A model generated the notes under the pieces. That model worked only from the letters and a program-made list of their open reading frames with translations, was not told where the DNA came from and searched no databases. Source: Palsa-504 sp963835775 (lineage in GTDB: Bacteria > Actinomycetota > Actinomycetes > Streptosporangiales > Streptosporangiaceae). From it: 64,000 nt of DNA. Shown here piece by piece: positions 41,645 to 50,459 of the stretch (positions are counted from its first letter, which is position 1; every line of letters starts with the position of its first letter). The position numbers and the translations under genes are program-made. The stretch lies in the NCBI GenBank assembly GCA_963835775.1, contig CAWIHB010000004.1, forward strand, positions 310,001 through 374,000, in the 5' to 3' direction.

Positions 41645-41980
41645 TCCCTTTCACTATTCGGGGGCGTTTATCCGGCGTTGAGCCTCGGGCCACAGGTCGC
41701 CGGGCGTGAGCCGGTCACTGGGCACGGTCCAGAACCGGAACGTCGCGGTCCTGGCCCAGGGCCGGATCCGCCTCATGATCGTGCGGTGCGGCTCGGTGCG
41801 GCGAACTCCTGCAGGGCCGCCTCGCCGGTCCAGGCGGACAGGGTTCAGTACGTGCGCCGCGGCACTTCGGCCCGCAGCGTGGGAGGAAATGCGCACTGCG
41901 GCAGTGCGGGTTGATCATCGTGAACTTCACGACATACCGAGTAATAAATGATTGTATTGGATGAAATCGGAGGAGAGCGT
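41645..41980. other. Intergenic stretch with a minus-strand ORF remnant and a promoter-like 3' end
   Basis: The first part can be read on the minus strand as about 80 codons ending at 41654 (PWARTATFRFWTVPSDRLTP and more), not recognised and without a good ribosome binding site. The last 80 bp are AT-rich relative to the genome and carry two palindromes, annotated separately. No confident gene is seen. Confidence 0.4.
41893..41931 (+). promoter_or_regulatory. Two palindromes upstream of the sortase cluster
   Basis: GCACTGCgGCAGTGC (41893-41907) and CGTGAAcTTCACG (41919-41931) are perfect inverted repeats separated by 11 bp. They lie about 50-90 bp before the leader ORF. They look like operator half-site pairs. 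No matching regulator is encoded nearby. Confidence 0.4.
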
Positions 41981-42001
41981 ATGATCGAACAGCCTTGGTA
42001 G
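41981..42001 (+). CDS. Six-codon leader ORF (MIEQPW)
   Basis: ATG 41981 follows a near-consensus ribosome binding site (cggaggagagcgt) in an AT-rich stretch and is stopped after six codons by TAG. The next gene starts 38 nt later with a much weaker site. It may be a translated leader that couples or attenuates expression of the sortase cluster. A chance ORF cannot be excluded. Confidence 0.35.
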   Translation: MIEQPW

Positions 42002-42039
42002 TCAGCCCTGTTGACGCCCGGGGTGGTGGGGGTGCGTAG

Positions 42040-43041
42040 ATGGGCCAACAGCAGCACAGCCTGACGTCGGGCACACGTCGTGAGCGCCGGCTAGATCCTT
42101 CGTGGTCTGAAGTGACCGCTAACACGGTGCGCCTGTGGCTGCAAAGGCACCATCACGTGGGCGGCAGACGGCCGAACGTCCGCAGGCAGCGCGGCGTCCT
42201 GGTGCTCTGCGCCATCGCCGCCATGGCGCTCGGCGCGGTGGTGACGCTGGCCTTCACCGGCACGGGCAGTCGGGCACCTGCCGCCCAGCCGAGCGACGCA
42301 GCCCAGAGCACTTCGAGCGCGCTGCAGCTGGCCGCGGCCAACCGCAACGCGGCCGCGGCGTGGATCGCCAAGCAGGTGCTGCCCAGTGCGGTAATCGCCT
42401 GTGACCCGGAAATGTGCACCGCGCTCGAGGCGGCCAAGGTATCGGCGGCCCGGCTCGAGCAGCTGCAGCTGACCAGCAGCGATCCGCTGGGTTCTAACGT
42501 GATCGTGGCGACGCCCGCGGTGCGCAACCAGTTCGGTTCCCGGCTGGCCGCCGTCTACGCGCCGCTGGTGCTGGCCCGTTTCGGCTCCGGTCCCGAGGAA
42601 GTCGACATCCGTTACGTGGTGCCGGGCGGTACCGCCGCCTTCGAGGCCTCGCTCGCCTCGGCCCGCAGTGCCCGCGTGGCGGCCGGCGAGCAGCTCCTGG
42701 CCAACAAGAACGTGCGGGCTACGTCGGCGGCTCAGCAGGCCCTTTTGGCTGGTAACGTCGATCCACGCCTGCTCGTAACGCTTTCGCTACTTGCGCACGA
42801 AATGACAATCAGGCTGGTAGCGTTCGATGACGCGTCGCCAGGTGCGAGCTCGGCGGTCCCGCTGCGTGGCGTCGACATCGGCGCTTCCGCATCCGCTGGC
42901 CTGTCGGCGATGCTCGCGTTCCTGGCCGCCCAGCAAGCTCAATATCAACCCTCTTTCTACCGCGAAGCCGAGTTCGGTGGGCAGCCTGTCGTGAAAATTC
43001 AGTTCGACGCCCCAGGCCCGCTGGGGCTGGGCAGCTCCTAG
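42040..43041 (+). CDS. Single-helix membrane-anchored extracytoplasmic protein of unknown function
   Basis: A 333-residue protein. The cytoplasmic N-terminus (about 1-50) is basic, one helix follows at about 52-74 (VLVLCAIAAMALGAVVTLAF), and the rest is outside the membrane. The external part is Ala/Ser-rich with C-x4-C (CDPEMC) near 124. No family is recognised. It precedes a DUF4397 protein and a class F sortase on the same strand, a recurrent actinomycete arrangement, so a role in the cell surface is likely. Confidence 0.85.
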   Translation: MGQQQHSLTSGTRRERRLDPSWSEVTANTVRLWLQRHHHVGGRRPNVRRQRGVLVLCAIAAMALGAVVTLAFTGTGSRAPAAQPSDAAQSTSSALQLAAANRNAAAAWIAKQVLPSAVIACDPEMCTALEAAKVSAARLEQLQLTSSDPLGSNVIVATPAVRNQFGSRLAAVYAPLVLARFGSGPEEVDIRYVVPGGTAAFEASLASARSARVAAGEQLLANKNVRATSAAQQALLAGNVDPRLLVTLSLLAHEMTIRLVAFDDASPGASSAVPLRGVDIGASASAGLSAMLAFLAAQQAQYQPSFYREAEFGGQPVVKIQFDAPGPLGLGSS

Positions 43042-43074
43042 CGACCGGTTGCTGGGAGCATAGGGAGGGGTCAT

Positions 43075-43938
43075 ATGTTCCCGAGACTAACCAGGCGACT
43101 GCTCATGCTGCTGGCCACCATGGTTCTGCTGCTTGGCATCCCCGCCGCGACGGCGTTCGCGTCTTCGGCCACCACTGGGACCGGCTGGATCAGGCTGGCC
43201 CACCTGTCGCCGAATACTCCTGCCGTCGACGTATACCTGTACTCGTTCGGCAATTCCAACGCGGAAATCGTCCTCCACCACGTGGCCTACGGAACGGTCT
43301 CGCCGTATGAGACGGTCCAGGCGGGCGACTACAGCGTGGCCATGCGCGCGGCCGGGGCTTCCTCGTCGAGCCAGCCCGTCCTGTCCACCAGCGTCACCAT
43401 CCAGGCCGGTCACGCCTACACGGTGGCGGGCATGGGACCGGAATCGGGCCTGCGGCTGCAGGTCATGGACGATCAGCTGACCACGCAGCCCGGCAAGGCG
43501 GCGGTGCGGATCATCCAGGCCTCGCTGAAGAACCAGGTCATCACCAAGGTGACCTGCGGCGGTAAGACGATCGCGAATAACGTGAAGTTCGCCTCCGTCG
43601 TGGCCTACCAGGACATTCCGGCGGGCACCTGGACCATGGCCGCGGTCACGTCCACCGGGAGCGCGCAGCAGAGCGTCCATCTGGCCGCCGGTAGCGTCGA
43701 CACGCTGGTCGTCCTCGACGGCCCGAACGGCCACCTGGAGATCGACGTCCTGCAGGACGCGGCCGGGGCCGGGAACATGCCGGTGGGTGCGGTCTCGACC
43801 GGATTCGGCGGCACCGCGGCGCACGGTCCCGGCTCGCCGGTGCCGTGGCTGGCGGCCATTGGAGCCGGAGTCCTGCTGGCCCTGGCGGGAGGGCTGGGGA
43901 TGCGCCGGAGCAGGCTGCGCCTGCACACCGGGATCTAA
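43075..43938 (+). CDS. DUF4397 cell-surface protein
   Basis: A 287-residue protein with a Sec signal peptide (about 1-29), DUF4397 beta-sandwich repeats (WIRLAHLSPNTPAVDVYLY near 40; VRIIQASL near 145), and a C-terminal Ser/Gly linker. A helix (about 258-278) and basic tail (RRSRLRLH) end the protein. This is the layout of a sortase substrate, but no LPxTG-like motif is visible; PVPWLAAIG precedes the helix. It may simply be membrane-anchored. Confidence 0.9.
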   Translation: MFPRLTRRLLMLLATMVLLLGIPAATAFASSATTGTGWIRLAHLSPNTPAVDVYLYSFGNSNAEIVLHHVAYGTVSPYETVQAGDYSVAMRAAGASSSSQPVLSTSVTIQAGHAYTVAGMGPESGLRLQVMDDQLTTQPGKAAVRIIQASLKNQVITKVTCGGKTIANNVKFASVVAYQDIPAGTWTMAAVTSTGSAQQSVHLAAGSVDTLVVLDGPNGHLEIDVLQDAAGAGNMPVGAVSTGFGGTAAHGPGSPVPWLAAIGAGVLLALAGGLGMRRSRLRLHTGI

Positions 43939-43941
43939 CTC

Positions 43942-44601
43942 ATGTCGAGCCGTAGGCCGGCCGCGCTGCTCACGCTCGCGGCCGGCCTCGTGGTGATCAT
44001 CGGGGGCATCGCCGGGCTGCTGCTGATCCGGCATCCCACCCCGGCCATGCGTCCGGTCGCGGCCGGGATAGACGCCCTGCCCGCGCCCACCGGCCGGGTC
44101 ATGCCCGCGCCCACCGGCCCGATCGTGGCCGTGCCGCAGTCGCCGGGCCCGCGGCCCGTCGCGGCCCCCGTCGCGCTGACCATCCCGCTGATCGGCGTGC
44201 AGACCAATCTGATCAACCTGGGTCTGACCTCGGGCGGCGCGCTCCAGGTGCCGTCCACCACCTCGGTCGCGGGCTGGTACACCGGCAGCCCCCGGCCGGG
44301 CGCCATCGGCTCGGCCATCATCGTGGGTCACATCGACTCGGTCAGCAGTCCGGGGGTGTTCTTCCGGCTATCCGAGCTGACCAAGGGGGACAAGGTCTAC
44401 GTCAAGCGCGCCGACGGCACCCTGGTCGAGTTCAGGGTCACCTCGGTGCAGACGTACCTGAAGGACCATTTCCCCACCGAGGACGTCTACGGCCCCGTCC
44501 CCGACGCCGAACTGCGCCTCATCACCTGCGGCGGCGCCTTCGACTCGGCCACCGGCCACTACCTGAGCAACATCGTCGTCTACGCCGCCCAGGTGAGCTG
44601 A
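43942..44601 (+). CDS. Class F sortase
   Basis: A 219-residue membrane-anchored transpeptidase. The N-terminal helix is at about 10-29, followed by a Pro-rich stalk. The catalytic domain has IIVGHIDS with the catalytic His, and LITCGGAFDSATGHYLSNIVVYA with the catalytic Cys. It starts 3 nt after the DUF4397 stop, so the two are coupled. The segment in which an Arg often follows HY reads HYLSN here, so the third catalytic residue should be checked. Confidence 0.92.
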   Translation: MSSRRPAALLTLAAGLVVIIGGIAGLLLIRHPTPAMRPVAAGIDALPAPTGRVMPAPTGPIVAVPQSPGPRPVAAPVALTIPLIGVQTNLINLGLTSGGALQVPSTTSVAGWYTGSPRPGAIGSAIIVGHIDSVSSPGVFFRLSELTKGDKVYVKRADGTLVEFRVTSVQTYLKDHFPTEDVYGPVPDAELRLITCGGAFDSATGHYLSNIVVYAAQVS

Positions 44602-44665
44602 GGCCGTACTTCGCCCGCCGTCCTGCGGTCGCTTCCCGTCCCCGCCGGTAGAATTCTCTTTTTGA

Positions 44666-44681
44666 CCGAACGGGCCGTGGT
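44666..44681 (+). repeat. Dispersed 16-bp motif CCGAACGGGCCGTGGT, copy 2
   Basis: Exact copy in the gap between the sortase and the small GNAT gene, preceded by a short T tract (ctttttga). Confidence 0.7.
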
Positions 44682-44761
44682 TTAACGCTTCGGGCTCCCG
44701 CCTGGGGCCTGAAGACCTGCTACGCGGTCGACGCGGCCAGCTCAACCGTCCCGGAGGTGTC

Positions 44762-45067
44762 ATGGAGCTGCAGGTCGCCGATAACCCGGACCAGGCGCAG
44801 TACGAGATCAGGGCGGACGGTGAGCTGGCCGGGGTCGTCCAGTACCAGCTGCAGGACGGCGTTCTCACCCTGCTGCACACGCAGACCGACGACCGGTTCC
44901 GCGGCCACGGCCTGGCCGGCCGCCTCGTCCAGTCCACCCTCGACGCCGCCCGGGAACGGCAGCTGCAGGTGCTGCCCTACTGCCCGTACGTCAGGCGCTG
45001 GATCGCCGAGCATCCCGGCTACGCCAACCTGGTCCCGTCCGGGCGGCGAGCCGAGTTCAGCCTCTGA
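44762..45067 (+). CDS. Small GNAT-like N-acetyltransferase (YidJ/Acetyltransf_CG type)
   Basis: A 101-residue minimal GNAT fold with acetyl-CoA loop RFRGHGLAGRLV at about 45-56 and the terminal CPYVRRWIAEHP of this small family. GGAGG is 4 nt before the ATG. The target is unknown. Confidence 0.9.
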   Translation: MELQVADNPDQAQYEIRADGELAGVVQYQLQDGVLTLLHTQTDDRFRGHGLAGRLVQSTLDAARERQLQVLPYCPYVRRWIAEHPGYANLVPSGRRAEFSL

Positions 45068-45147
45068 CCTCAGGTCATCGCCGGACCGATGAGTTTCGCC
45101 GCCCGGCGCCGTTTCACGGTTGAGCACCGGCGAACAGGAGGCTGCCG

Positions 45148-46167
45148 ATGAGCGGCACTGGCACCGAGGAAACTGGCACCGAGGAAACTGGCACCGAGGA
45201 AACTGGCACCGTGGAACTGGTGACCGCGGCGGTCGCGGGCGACGAGCCCGCGTTCGCCGCCCTCACCGAACGCCACCGGCGCGAGCTGCATGTGCACTGC
45301 TACCGGATGCTGGCCTCGTTCGACGAAGCCGAGGACGCGGTGCAGGAGACGTTCCTGAACGCCTGGCGCGGCCGGTCAGGATTCGAGGGCGGCGCCCAGT
45401 TCCGTGGCTGGCTGTACCGGATCGCCACCAACGTCTGCCTGGACATGCTGCGGCGCAACGCGCGGCGGGCGACCGGGATGCGCTCGCTGGCCGAGGTGCC
45501 CTGGATCCAGCCCTATCCGGACCTGCTGCTCGATCAGGCCGCGCCGCCCGACGAGCAGCCGGAGGCGGTCGCCATCCAGCGGGAGACGATCTCGCTGGCC
45601 TTCCTGGCCGCGCTGCAGGTCCTGCCGCCCAGGCAGCGCGCCGCGCTGATCGCCCGGGACGTCCTCGGCTGGCCGGCCAGCGAGACCGCTGCCGCCCTCG
45701 GCACCAGCGTCGCCGCGGCCAACAGCGCCCTGCAGCGGGCCCGGGCGACCATGCAGTCGCACCTTCCGCCCCGGCGCGCCGAATGGTCCGCGCGCGAGCC
45801 GACGGCGGCCGAACGTGAGCTGCTCGACCAGTTCATCACGGCGCATGAGCGCCTGGACGCCGAGGCGGCCATGGCGATCGCGGCCCAGGACGTCCGGATC
45901 ACGATGCCGCCCTTCCCCTGGTCTTTCGACGGACCGGAGTCGATCAGGCCGCTCATGGCCGAGGCGGTCACCATGGGCGAATGGCGCCTGGTCCCGGTGG
46001 GCGCCAACCGGATGCCGGCCGCCGCCAGCTACCTGCGCAGGCCGGGCGACAGCGAGTTCCGCGCGTTCAAGTTCGACGTCATGCGCATGGCCGGGGGCCT
46101 GATCGCGGAGATCACCACGTTCAACGCGGACCTCTTCCCGGCCTTCGGGCTGCCGCCCACGCTGTGA
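45148..46167 (+). CDS. ECF sigma factor with SnoaL-like C-terminal domain
   Basis: A 339-residue SigG/SigJ-type sigma factor. An N-terminal stretch repeats GTEET three times (12-bp DNA repeat). Sigma region 2 is at about 40-105 (CYRMLASFDEAEDAVQETFL, WLYRIATNVCLDMLRR), region 4 at about 150-205 (LPPRQRAALIARDVLGW...SALQRARA), and a SnoaL/NTF2-like domain at about 225-330. No anti-sigma factor is adjacent, as is usual when the C-terminal domain regulates the sigma factor. GGAGG is 7 nt before the ATG. Confidence 0.94.
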   Translation: MSGTGTEETGTEETGTEETGTVELVTAAVAGDEPAFAALTERHRRELHVHCYRMLASFDEAEDAVQETFLNAWRGRSGFEGGAQFRGWLYRIATNVCLDMLRRNARRATGMRSLAEVPWIQPYPDLLLDQAAPPDEQPEAVAIQRETISLAFLAALQVLPPRQRAALIARDVLGWPASETAAALGTSVAAANSALQRARATMQSHLPPRRAEWSAREPTAAERELLDQFITAHERLDAEAAMAIAAQDVRITMPPFPWSFDGPESIRPLMAEAVTMGEWRLVPVGANRMPAAASYLRRPGDSEFRAFKFDVMRMAGGLIAEITTFNADLFPAFGLPPTL

Positions 46168-46210
46168 GCACGGAACGGTGGCCTGGCCCGCGTGCTGGAA
46201 CATGTCACGG

Positions 46211-46870
46211 TCAGGCCCAGAACATGGCCTGGACTTCCGCCAGCGACCGGACCACCGCGGTACCCGGGGCCGGCACCTTCCCGTTATGCTCGCCCCGCAC
46301 GATCTGCACGGCGGTGATGCCCAGCGCCGCCGCACCCGCGCAGAAGGCCGGCTGATCGTCCACGAATACGGCCTGCGGCTCGGTCACCCCGGCCAGATCC
46401 AGCGCCAGCCGGTAGATCTCCGGCGCCGGTTTCTCCACCCCGACCTCGCACGACAGGACCAGGTCGTCGGCCAGGTCAGCCACGCCCCGTTTCTGCAGCA
46501 GGGCCCGGGTGTTCTCCGAGCAGTTGCTGACGATCACGATCCTGACGCCGCGGGACCGCAGATCCTGCAGGAACGGGAGGGAATCGTCGTACAGCTGGGC
46601 TCCGGCCAGCAGCAGGTCCCGGTCTGTGTCCACCAGCGCCCGGATGAGCTCGGGCCGGGGGTCAGCTCCCGATGCGGTCAGCAGCCGCTCGAACGCCTCG
46701 GCTTTGGTCATCTGGCCCAGGCCGAGCGCCTGGCCGAACCGGCTGTAGACGTGCCCCCACACCTCGGGCGTGACGCCCGCCAGCACCGGCAGCTCGGCCC
46801 GGTGCGGCACGAAATTGTAGCTCAGCAGGGTGTCGTAGACATCGACGAGACAGGCAGCGGGCTGGGCCAC
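46211..46870 (-). CDS. HAD-family hydrolase
   Basis: A 219-residue protein with motif I VDVYDTLL (D-x-Y-D-T), a helical cap, motif II VSNCSEN, Lys in GVEKPAPEIY and motif IV VFVDDQPAFC. It is probably a small phosphatase of the haloacid dehalogenase superfamily. The start is GTG 46870. It is divergent from the next gene. Confidence 0.9.
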   Translation of the reverse strand: MAQPAACLVDVYDTLLSYNFVPHRAELPVLAGVTPEVWGHVYSRFGQALGLGQMTKAEAFERLLTASGADPRPELIRALVDTDRDLLLAGAQLYDDSLPFLQDLRSRGVRIVIVSNCSENTRALLQKRGVADLADDLVLSCEVGVEKPAPEIYRLALDLAGVTEPQAVFVDDQPAFCAGAAALGITAVQIVRGEHNGKVPAPGTAVVRSLAEVQAMFWA

Positions 46871-46993
46871 ACGATCAGCCTATGGGAAAACAATCCGCCG
46901 ACCTCAACGTGAGATAATTCCGCCGTACCATCGAGTCCCCGGGATCGCGCACACTGATCCTGACGGGACGAGCGACGTCGGCGGGAGCGACCT

Positions 46994-47488
46994 ATGTGGC
47001 GGCGGAGAGCTACTGGAGTTGCGGCTGCGGCGCTCGGCGCCGTCCTGTTCGTGGCCGGCCTGGTCGACCACTGGGTCGTAGCACCCAAGTCAGCGTTGTG
47101 CCAGTCCGGCATCGGCCAGATCGGCCAGGCCATCGACACCACGGTCGCCCATGACTGCGGCCTGGTCAATGCGCTGGAAGCCGCCGTCGGCTGGCTGCTC
47201 GTCTTCGGCGTCCTGGCCGTCATCTTCGGCGTGTTCGTAATCTACAACTCCCGCGCCGTGGCGCAGCCCGTCCCCGCCGCCCCCTGGGCGCCCCCACCGT
47301 CCCCGTACGCCCAGCCCTACCCCCCGCAGGCCCAGCCCTACCCCCCGCAGGCCCAGCCCTACCCCCCGCAGGCCCAGCCCTACGCCCCGCAGGCCCAGCC
47401 CTACCCCCCGCCCGCCCGGCCCTACCCGGCGCAACCGCCCTATTCGGGACCGACCCTTCCGGCTCCGCCGCCTGCCGACCGGCCCTGA
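46994..47488 (+). CDS. Two-helix membrane protein with Pro/Gln repeat tail
   Basis: A 164-residue protein. Helices are at about 8-27 and 65-84, with a short external loop containing two cysteines (ALCQSG, HDCGLV) that could form a disulfide. The cytoplasmic tail repeats QPYPPQA four times and ends with Pro/Ala. Function is unknown. GGGAG precedes the ATG. Confidence 0.85.
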   Translation: MWRRRATGVAAAALGAVLFVAGLVDHWVVAPKSALCQSGIGQIGQAIDTTVAHDCGLVNALEAAVGWLLVFGVLAVIFGVFVIYNSRAVAQPVPAAPWAPPPSPYAQPYPPQAQPYPPQAQPYPPQAQPYAPQAQPYPPPARPYPAQPPYSGPTLPAPPPADRP

Positions 47489-47489
47489 G

Positions 47490-47945
47490 TTACCCGAGCG
47501 TGCGCCGGATCAGGTCGGCCAGTCCCCGCGGCCAGATCAGTTCCGCGGTGGAGTCCATTTCCGCCAGCGTCCACCAGCGCCACGCCGCGATCCGGTCCGA
47601 GGCGTGCATGGCCGTCACCTCACCGAGCGCCCGGCGGGCCGTTCCGACCCGGCCCATGAAAAACCGCTCATGCTGCCGGATCATCTCGCCCCCGTCGTCG
47701 AACGCCCGCGTCCACCGGTAGATCTCGCCGCTCAGTGGCACGTCGCTCCAGCCGGTCTCCTCGGCCAGTTCCCGCCGGGCCCCAGCCTCATAGGTCTCCC
47801 CGTCGTCCAGCCCGCCGCCGGGCGTGGCCCAGTGCCGCCCGTTGGGCGGGCCGTCGTCGTACCGGAACAGCAGCACCCGGTCGTCCGGATCGAGCACGAT
47901 CACCCGCCCGGCCAGCCGCAACCTCAACTCCCCGGCGTCTGCCAT
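47490..47945 (-). CDS. NUDIX hydrolase
   Basis: A 151-residue protein with NUDIX box GGGLDDGETYEAGARRELAEETG (G-x5-E-x7-REL-x-EE-x-G) at about 43-65. It begins RLAGRVIVLDPDDRVLLF, as in small dinucleotide or nucleotide-sugar hydrolases. ATG 47945 shares one base with the upstream oxidoreductase stop. The convergent gene ends 1 nt away. Confidence 0.9.
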   Translation of the reverse strand: MADAGELRLRLAGRVIVLDPDDRVLLFRYDDGPPNGRHWATPGGGLDDGETYEAGARRELAEETGWSDVPLSGEIYRWTRAFDDGGEMIRQHERFFMGRVGTARRALGEVTAMHASDRIAAWRWWTLAEMDSTAELIWPRGLADLIRRTLG

Positions 47946-48774
47946 CACTCTCCGTTGAATTCCGCCACGGCGTCCTCGTACCGGTCCAGGGCCCGCTCGA
48001 CCGGGCCCCGCGGAGCCGAGGGCAGCCAGTGCACGGCCCGCCGGAACCCGGCGGCCGCATACGCCTCGAGCACCTTGGCCTCGGCTGGGACGCCCATGAC
48101 CATGAGCCCGATCGGCCGGTCGGCCCGCGCCCGCAGTTCCGCGGCACGCTCCAGGACGTCTCCGCGATCATGGTTGGGGAACCAGGCGTCGCCGAAGGCC
48201 AGCACCCGGTCAAGCACGCCCGGCCCGTTCCCGCCGACCAGCACCGGCGGATGCGGCCGCTGAGCGGGCTTGGGCCAGGACCAGATCCGCTCGAAACAGA
48301 CGTGCTCGCCCGCGTAGCTCGCCTCGTCGCTGGTCCAGATGGCTTTCATGGCCTCCACCCGTTCCCGGAGGATCGCCATCCGCCGACGCGGATCGGTGCC
48401 GTGGTTGGCCATCTCCTCCCGGTTCCAGCCCGCGCCGACGCCGAACTCGAACCGGCCGCCGGACAGGAAGTCGACGCTGGCCACCTCCTTGGCGGTGATG
48501 ATCGGATCCCGTTCCACCAGCAGGCAGATGCCCGAGCCGACCCGCAGCCGTGAGGTGGCGGTCAGCGCCGCCGTGATCGCCACGAACAGGTCGTAGGTGT
48601 GCGCGTACCTGCGCGGCAACTCACTGCCGCCCGGCCAGGCGGACTGCCGTGCGGCCGGATGTGCGTGTGCTCGGGGAAGAACAGTGACTCGTGCCCGCGC
48701 TCCTCGGCCAGCCGCGCCATATCGGCCGGTGCGATGGAGTCGTGGGTGGGAAAGATCGCTACGCCGGTATCCAT
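47945..48774 (-). pseudogene. LLM-class F420/flavin-dependent oxidoreductase, frameshifted
   Basis: The N-terminus is MDTGVAIFPTHDSIAP...GHESLFFPEHTHI (start 48774). The body is in another frame, from LPRRYAHTYDLFVAITAALTA to the TGA at 47945, including VGSGICLLVERDPIITAKEVASVD and GVGAGWNREEM. The frames join if one G is restored in the GC run at about 48626-48634, giving PPGRGGSELPRRYAHTYD. Luciferase-like monooxygenases of this group use F420 or FMN. Without the restored base the protein would lack its first strand, so either pseudogene or assembly error. Confidence 0.8.
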
Positions 48775-48854
48775 GCGCTCAAGCCTAGGCGCGCGCCCTC
48801 AGGTGCCTCCGACGGCTGACCCGGATTAAGCTGCAAGGGACGAAAGGTGAGGGT

Positions 48855-48941
48855 ATGGACTGGTTGATAGCGGCCGTACTGCTGATTTTCATCGTGGCCA
48901 TGCTGGTCTGGCTGAGGAGGTATGAGCGCCGCCGGTCGTAG
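48855..48941 (+). CDS. 28-residue single-helix membrane protein
   Basis: MDWLIAAVLLIFIVAMLVWL followed by RRYERRRS: one hydrophobic helix and a strongly basic cytoplasmic end. AAGGTGAGGG precedes the ATG. It is located 76 nt before the P450 start. Short helix-plus-basic proteins of this kind often assist larger membrane complexes; the role here is unknown. Confidence 0.55.
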   Translation: MDWLIAAVLLIFIVAMLVWLRRYERRRS

Positions 48942-49017
48942 CCGGCGAGGCGGCCTAGCCGCGCCAGGCCAGGCCGTGACGAAGTGGAATCAGGTTTCCC
49001 ACGGAAGGCGCCAGGCC

Positions 49018-50259
49018 ATGACTGTTGCCGGGATAGACCTGTCGGACACGGCGTTCTGGGGTCGTCCGCTGGCCGACCGCGCGGCCGCCTTCGCGCAGCT
49101 GCGGGCGCGGGAACGGCCGCAGTTCTACGCCGAGCCCGAGGTCCCGTTCGCCGAGGTGGGGCCGGGGTACTACGCCCTGGTCCGGTACCCGGACGTAGTG
49201 GAGGCGAGCCGCCACCCCGACATCTTCTGCTCGGGTAAGGGCGCCACGAACATCGCGGATCTGCCCGCCGAGTTCAACGAGTATTTCGGATCGATGATCA
49301 ACATGGACTCGCCCAGGCACGCCCGGCTGCGGCGGATCGTCTCCCGCGCGTTCAGCCCCCGGATGGTCACGAAGTTCGAAGACGACGTGCGGCGGGCGGC
49401 CGTCACGATCGTCGATGACCTGCTGGCCACCGGGCCGTGCGACTTCGTGCCGCAGGTGGCCGCCCGGCTGCCGCTGAAGATCATCTGCGACATGATGGGC
49501 ATCCCTGACGACCGGTACGAGATGGTCCTGGCCAACAGCAACATCATCCTGTCCGGTTCGGATCCCGAATTCCTCAGTGAGGACCTCAACCAGGCCGTGA
49601 CCCAGATCCTCGGCGCCGGCCAGGCCCTCGCCAACCTGGTCACCAGCCTGGCCGCCGAACGCGCCCAGGCGCCCGCGGACGGTCTGGTCTCCGCCCTGGT
49701 CACGGCGAATATCGACGGCGAGCAGCTGACCAGCGCCGAGCTCGCCTCGTTCTTCATCCTGCTGGTGGTGGCGGGCAACGAGACCACCCGCACCGCCCTG
49801 TCCCACGCGCTGATGCTGCTCACCGAGTTCCCCGACCAGCGCGCGCTCCTGCTGGCCGACTTGGAGGGTCGGCTTCCCGGGGCGGTCGAGGAGATCGTCA
49901 GGTACGCCTCGCCGGTCATCTTCATGCGGCGGACCCTCACCCGCGACTACAGCATGAACGGCCAGGACTACCGCGCGGGTGACAAGGCGGTGCTGTTCTA
50001 CTACTCGGCCAACCGTGACGAAGCGATGTTCCCCGACCCCGAACGGTTCGATATCAGCCGCGATCCGAATCCCCACGTCGGCTTCGGCGCGGCCGGGCCG
50101 CACTTCTGCCTGGGCGCCCACCTGGCCCGCCGCGAGCTCACCGTCATGCTCCGCGAACTGCTCACCCGCGTCCCCGACATCACCGCCGGCCAGCCCGACC
50201 GGCTGCTGTCCAGCTTCGTCAACGGCATCAAGCGCCTGCCCTGCCAGTTCGCAGGCTGA
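49018..50259 (+). CDS. Cytochrome P450
   Basis: A 413-residue soluble bacterial P450. The I-helix is VVAGNETTRTALSHAL, the K-helix ExxR is EEIVR, and the heme loop FGAAGPHFCLGAHLARREL has the axial C364. The N-terminal GIDLSDTAFW resembles the CYP124/125/142 lipid and sterol side-chain hydroxylases. ATG 49018 with GGAAGG upstream is preferred over upstream in-frame codons. No ferredoxin gene is adjacent. Confidence 0.93.
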   Translation: MTVAGIDLSDTAFWGRPLADRAAAFAQLRARERPQFYAEPEVPFAEVGPGYYALVRYPDVVEASRHPDIFCSGKGATNIADLPAEFNEYFGSMINMDSPRHARLRRIVSRAFSPRMVTKFEDDVRRAAVTIVDDLLATGPCDFVPQVAARLPLKIICDMMGIPDDRYEMVLANSNIILSGSDPEFLSEDLNQAVTQILGAGQALANLVTSLAAERAQAPADGLVSALVTANIDGEQLTSAELASFFILLVVAGNETTRTALSHALMLLTEFPDQRALLLADLEGRLPGAVEEIVRYASPVIFMRRTLTRDYSMNGQDYRAGDKAVLFYYSANRDEAMFPDPERFDISRDPNPHVGFGAAGPHFCLGAHLARRELTVMLRELLTRVPDITAGQPDRLLSSFVNGIKRLPCQFAG

Positions 50260-50459
50260 CCCGCCTGCCGAGTTGCAAAATCATAGTTTTCAAAACCATG
50301 GGCGACCACCACATCCGACGGCAGATCGTCGGCATCGCGGACTAGCGGACCCCACCACCGGCGCCCCGCGGCCGGTAGAGTGTGGCGGCAACGCCGCCGT
50401 CCGGCGGATGTCGCTCGTAAAGGCCCGCCGATCGACGGTAGCGAGGGTTCGACCACACC

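Noticed and set aside
44640..44700. T tract plus dispersed motif as an intrinsic terminator
   Set aside because: The Ts precede rather than follow the weak hairpin in the direction of the upstream sortase transcript.
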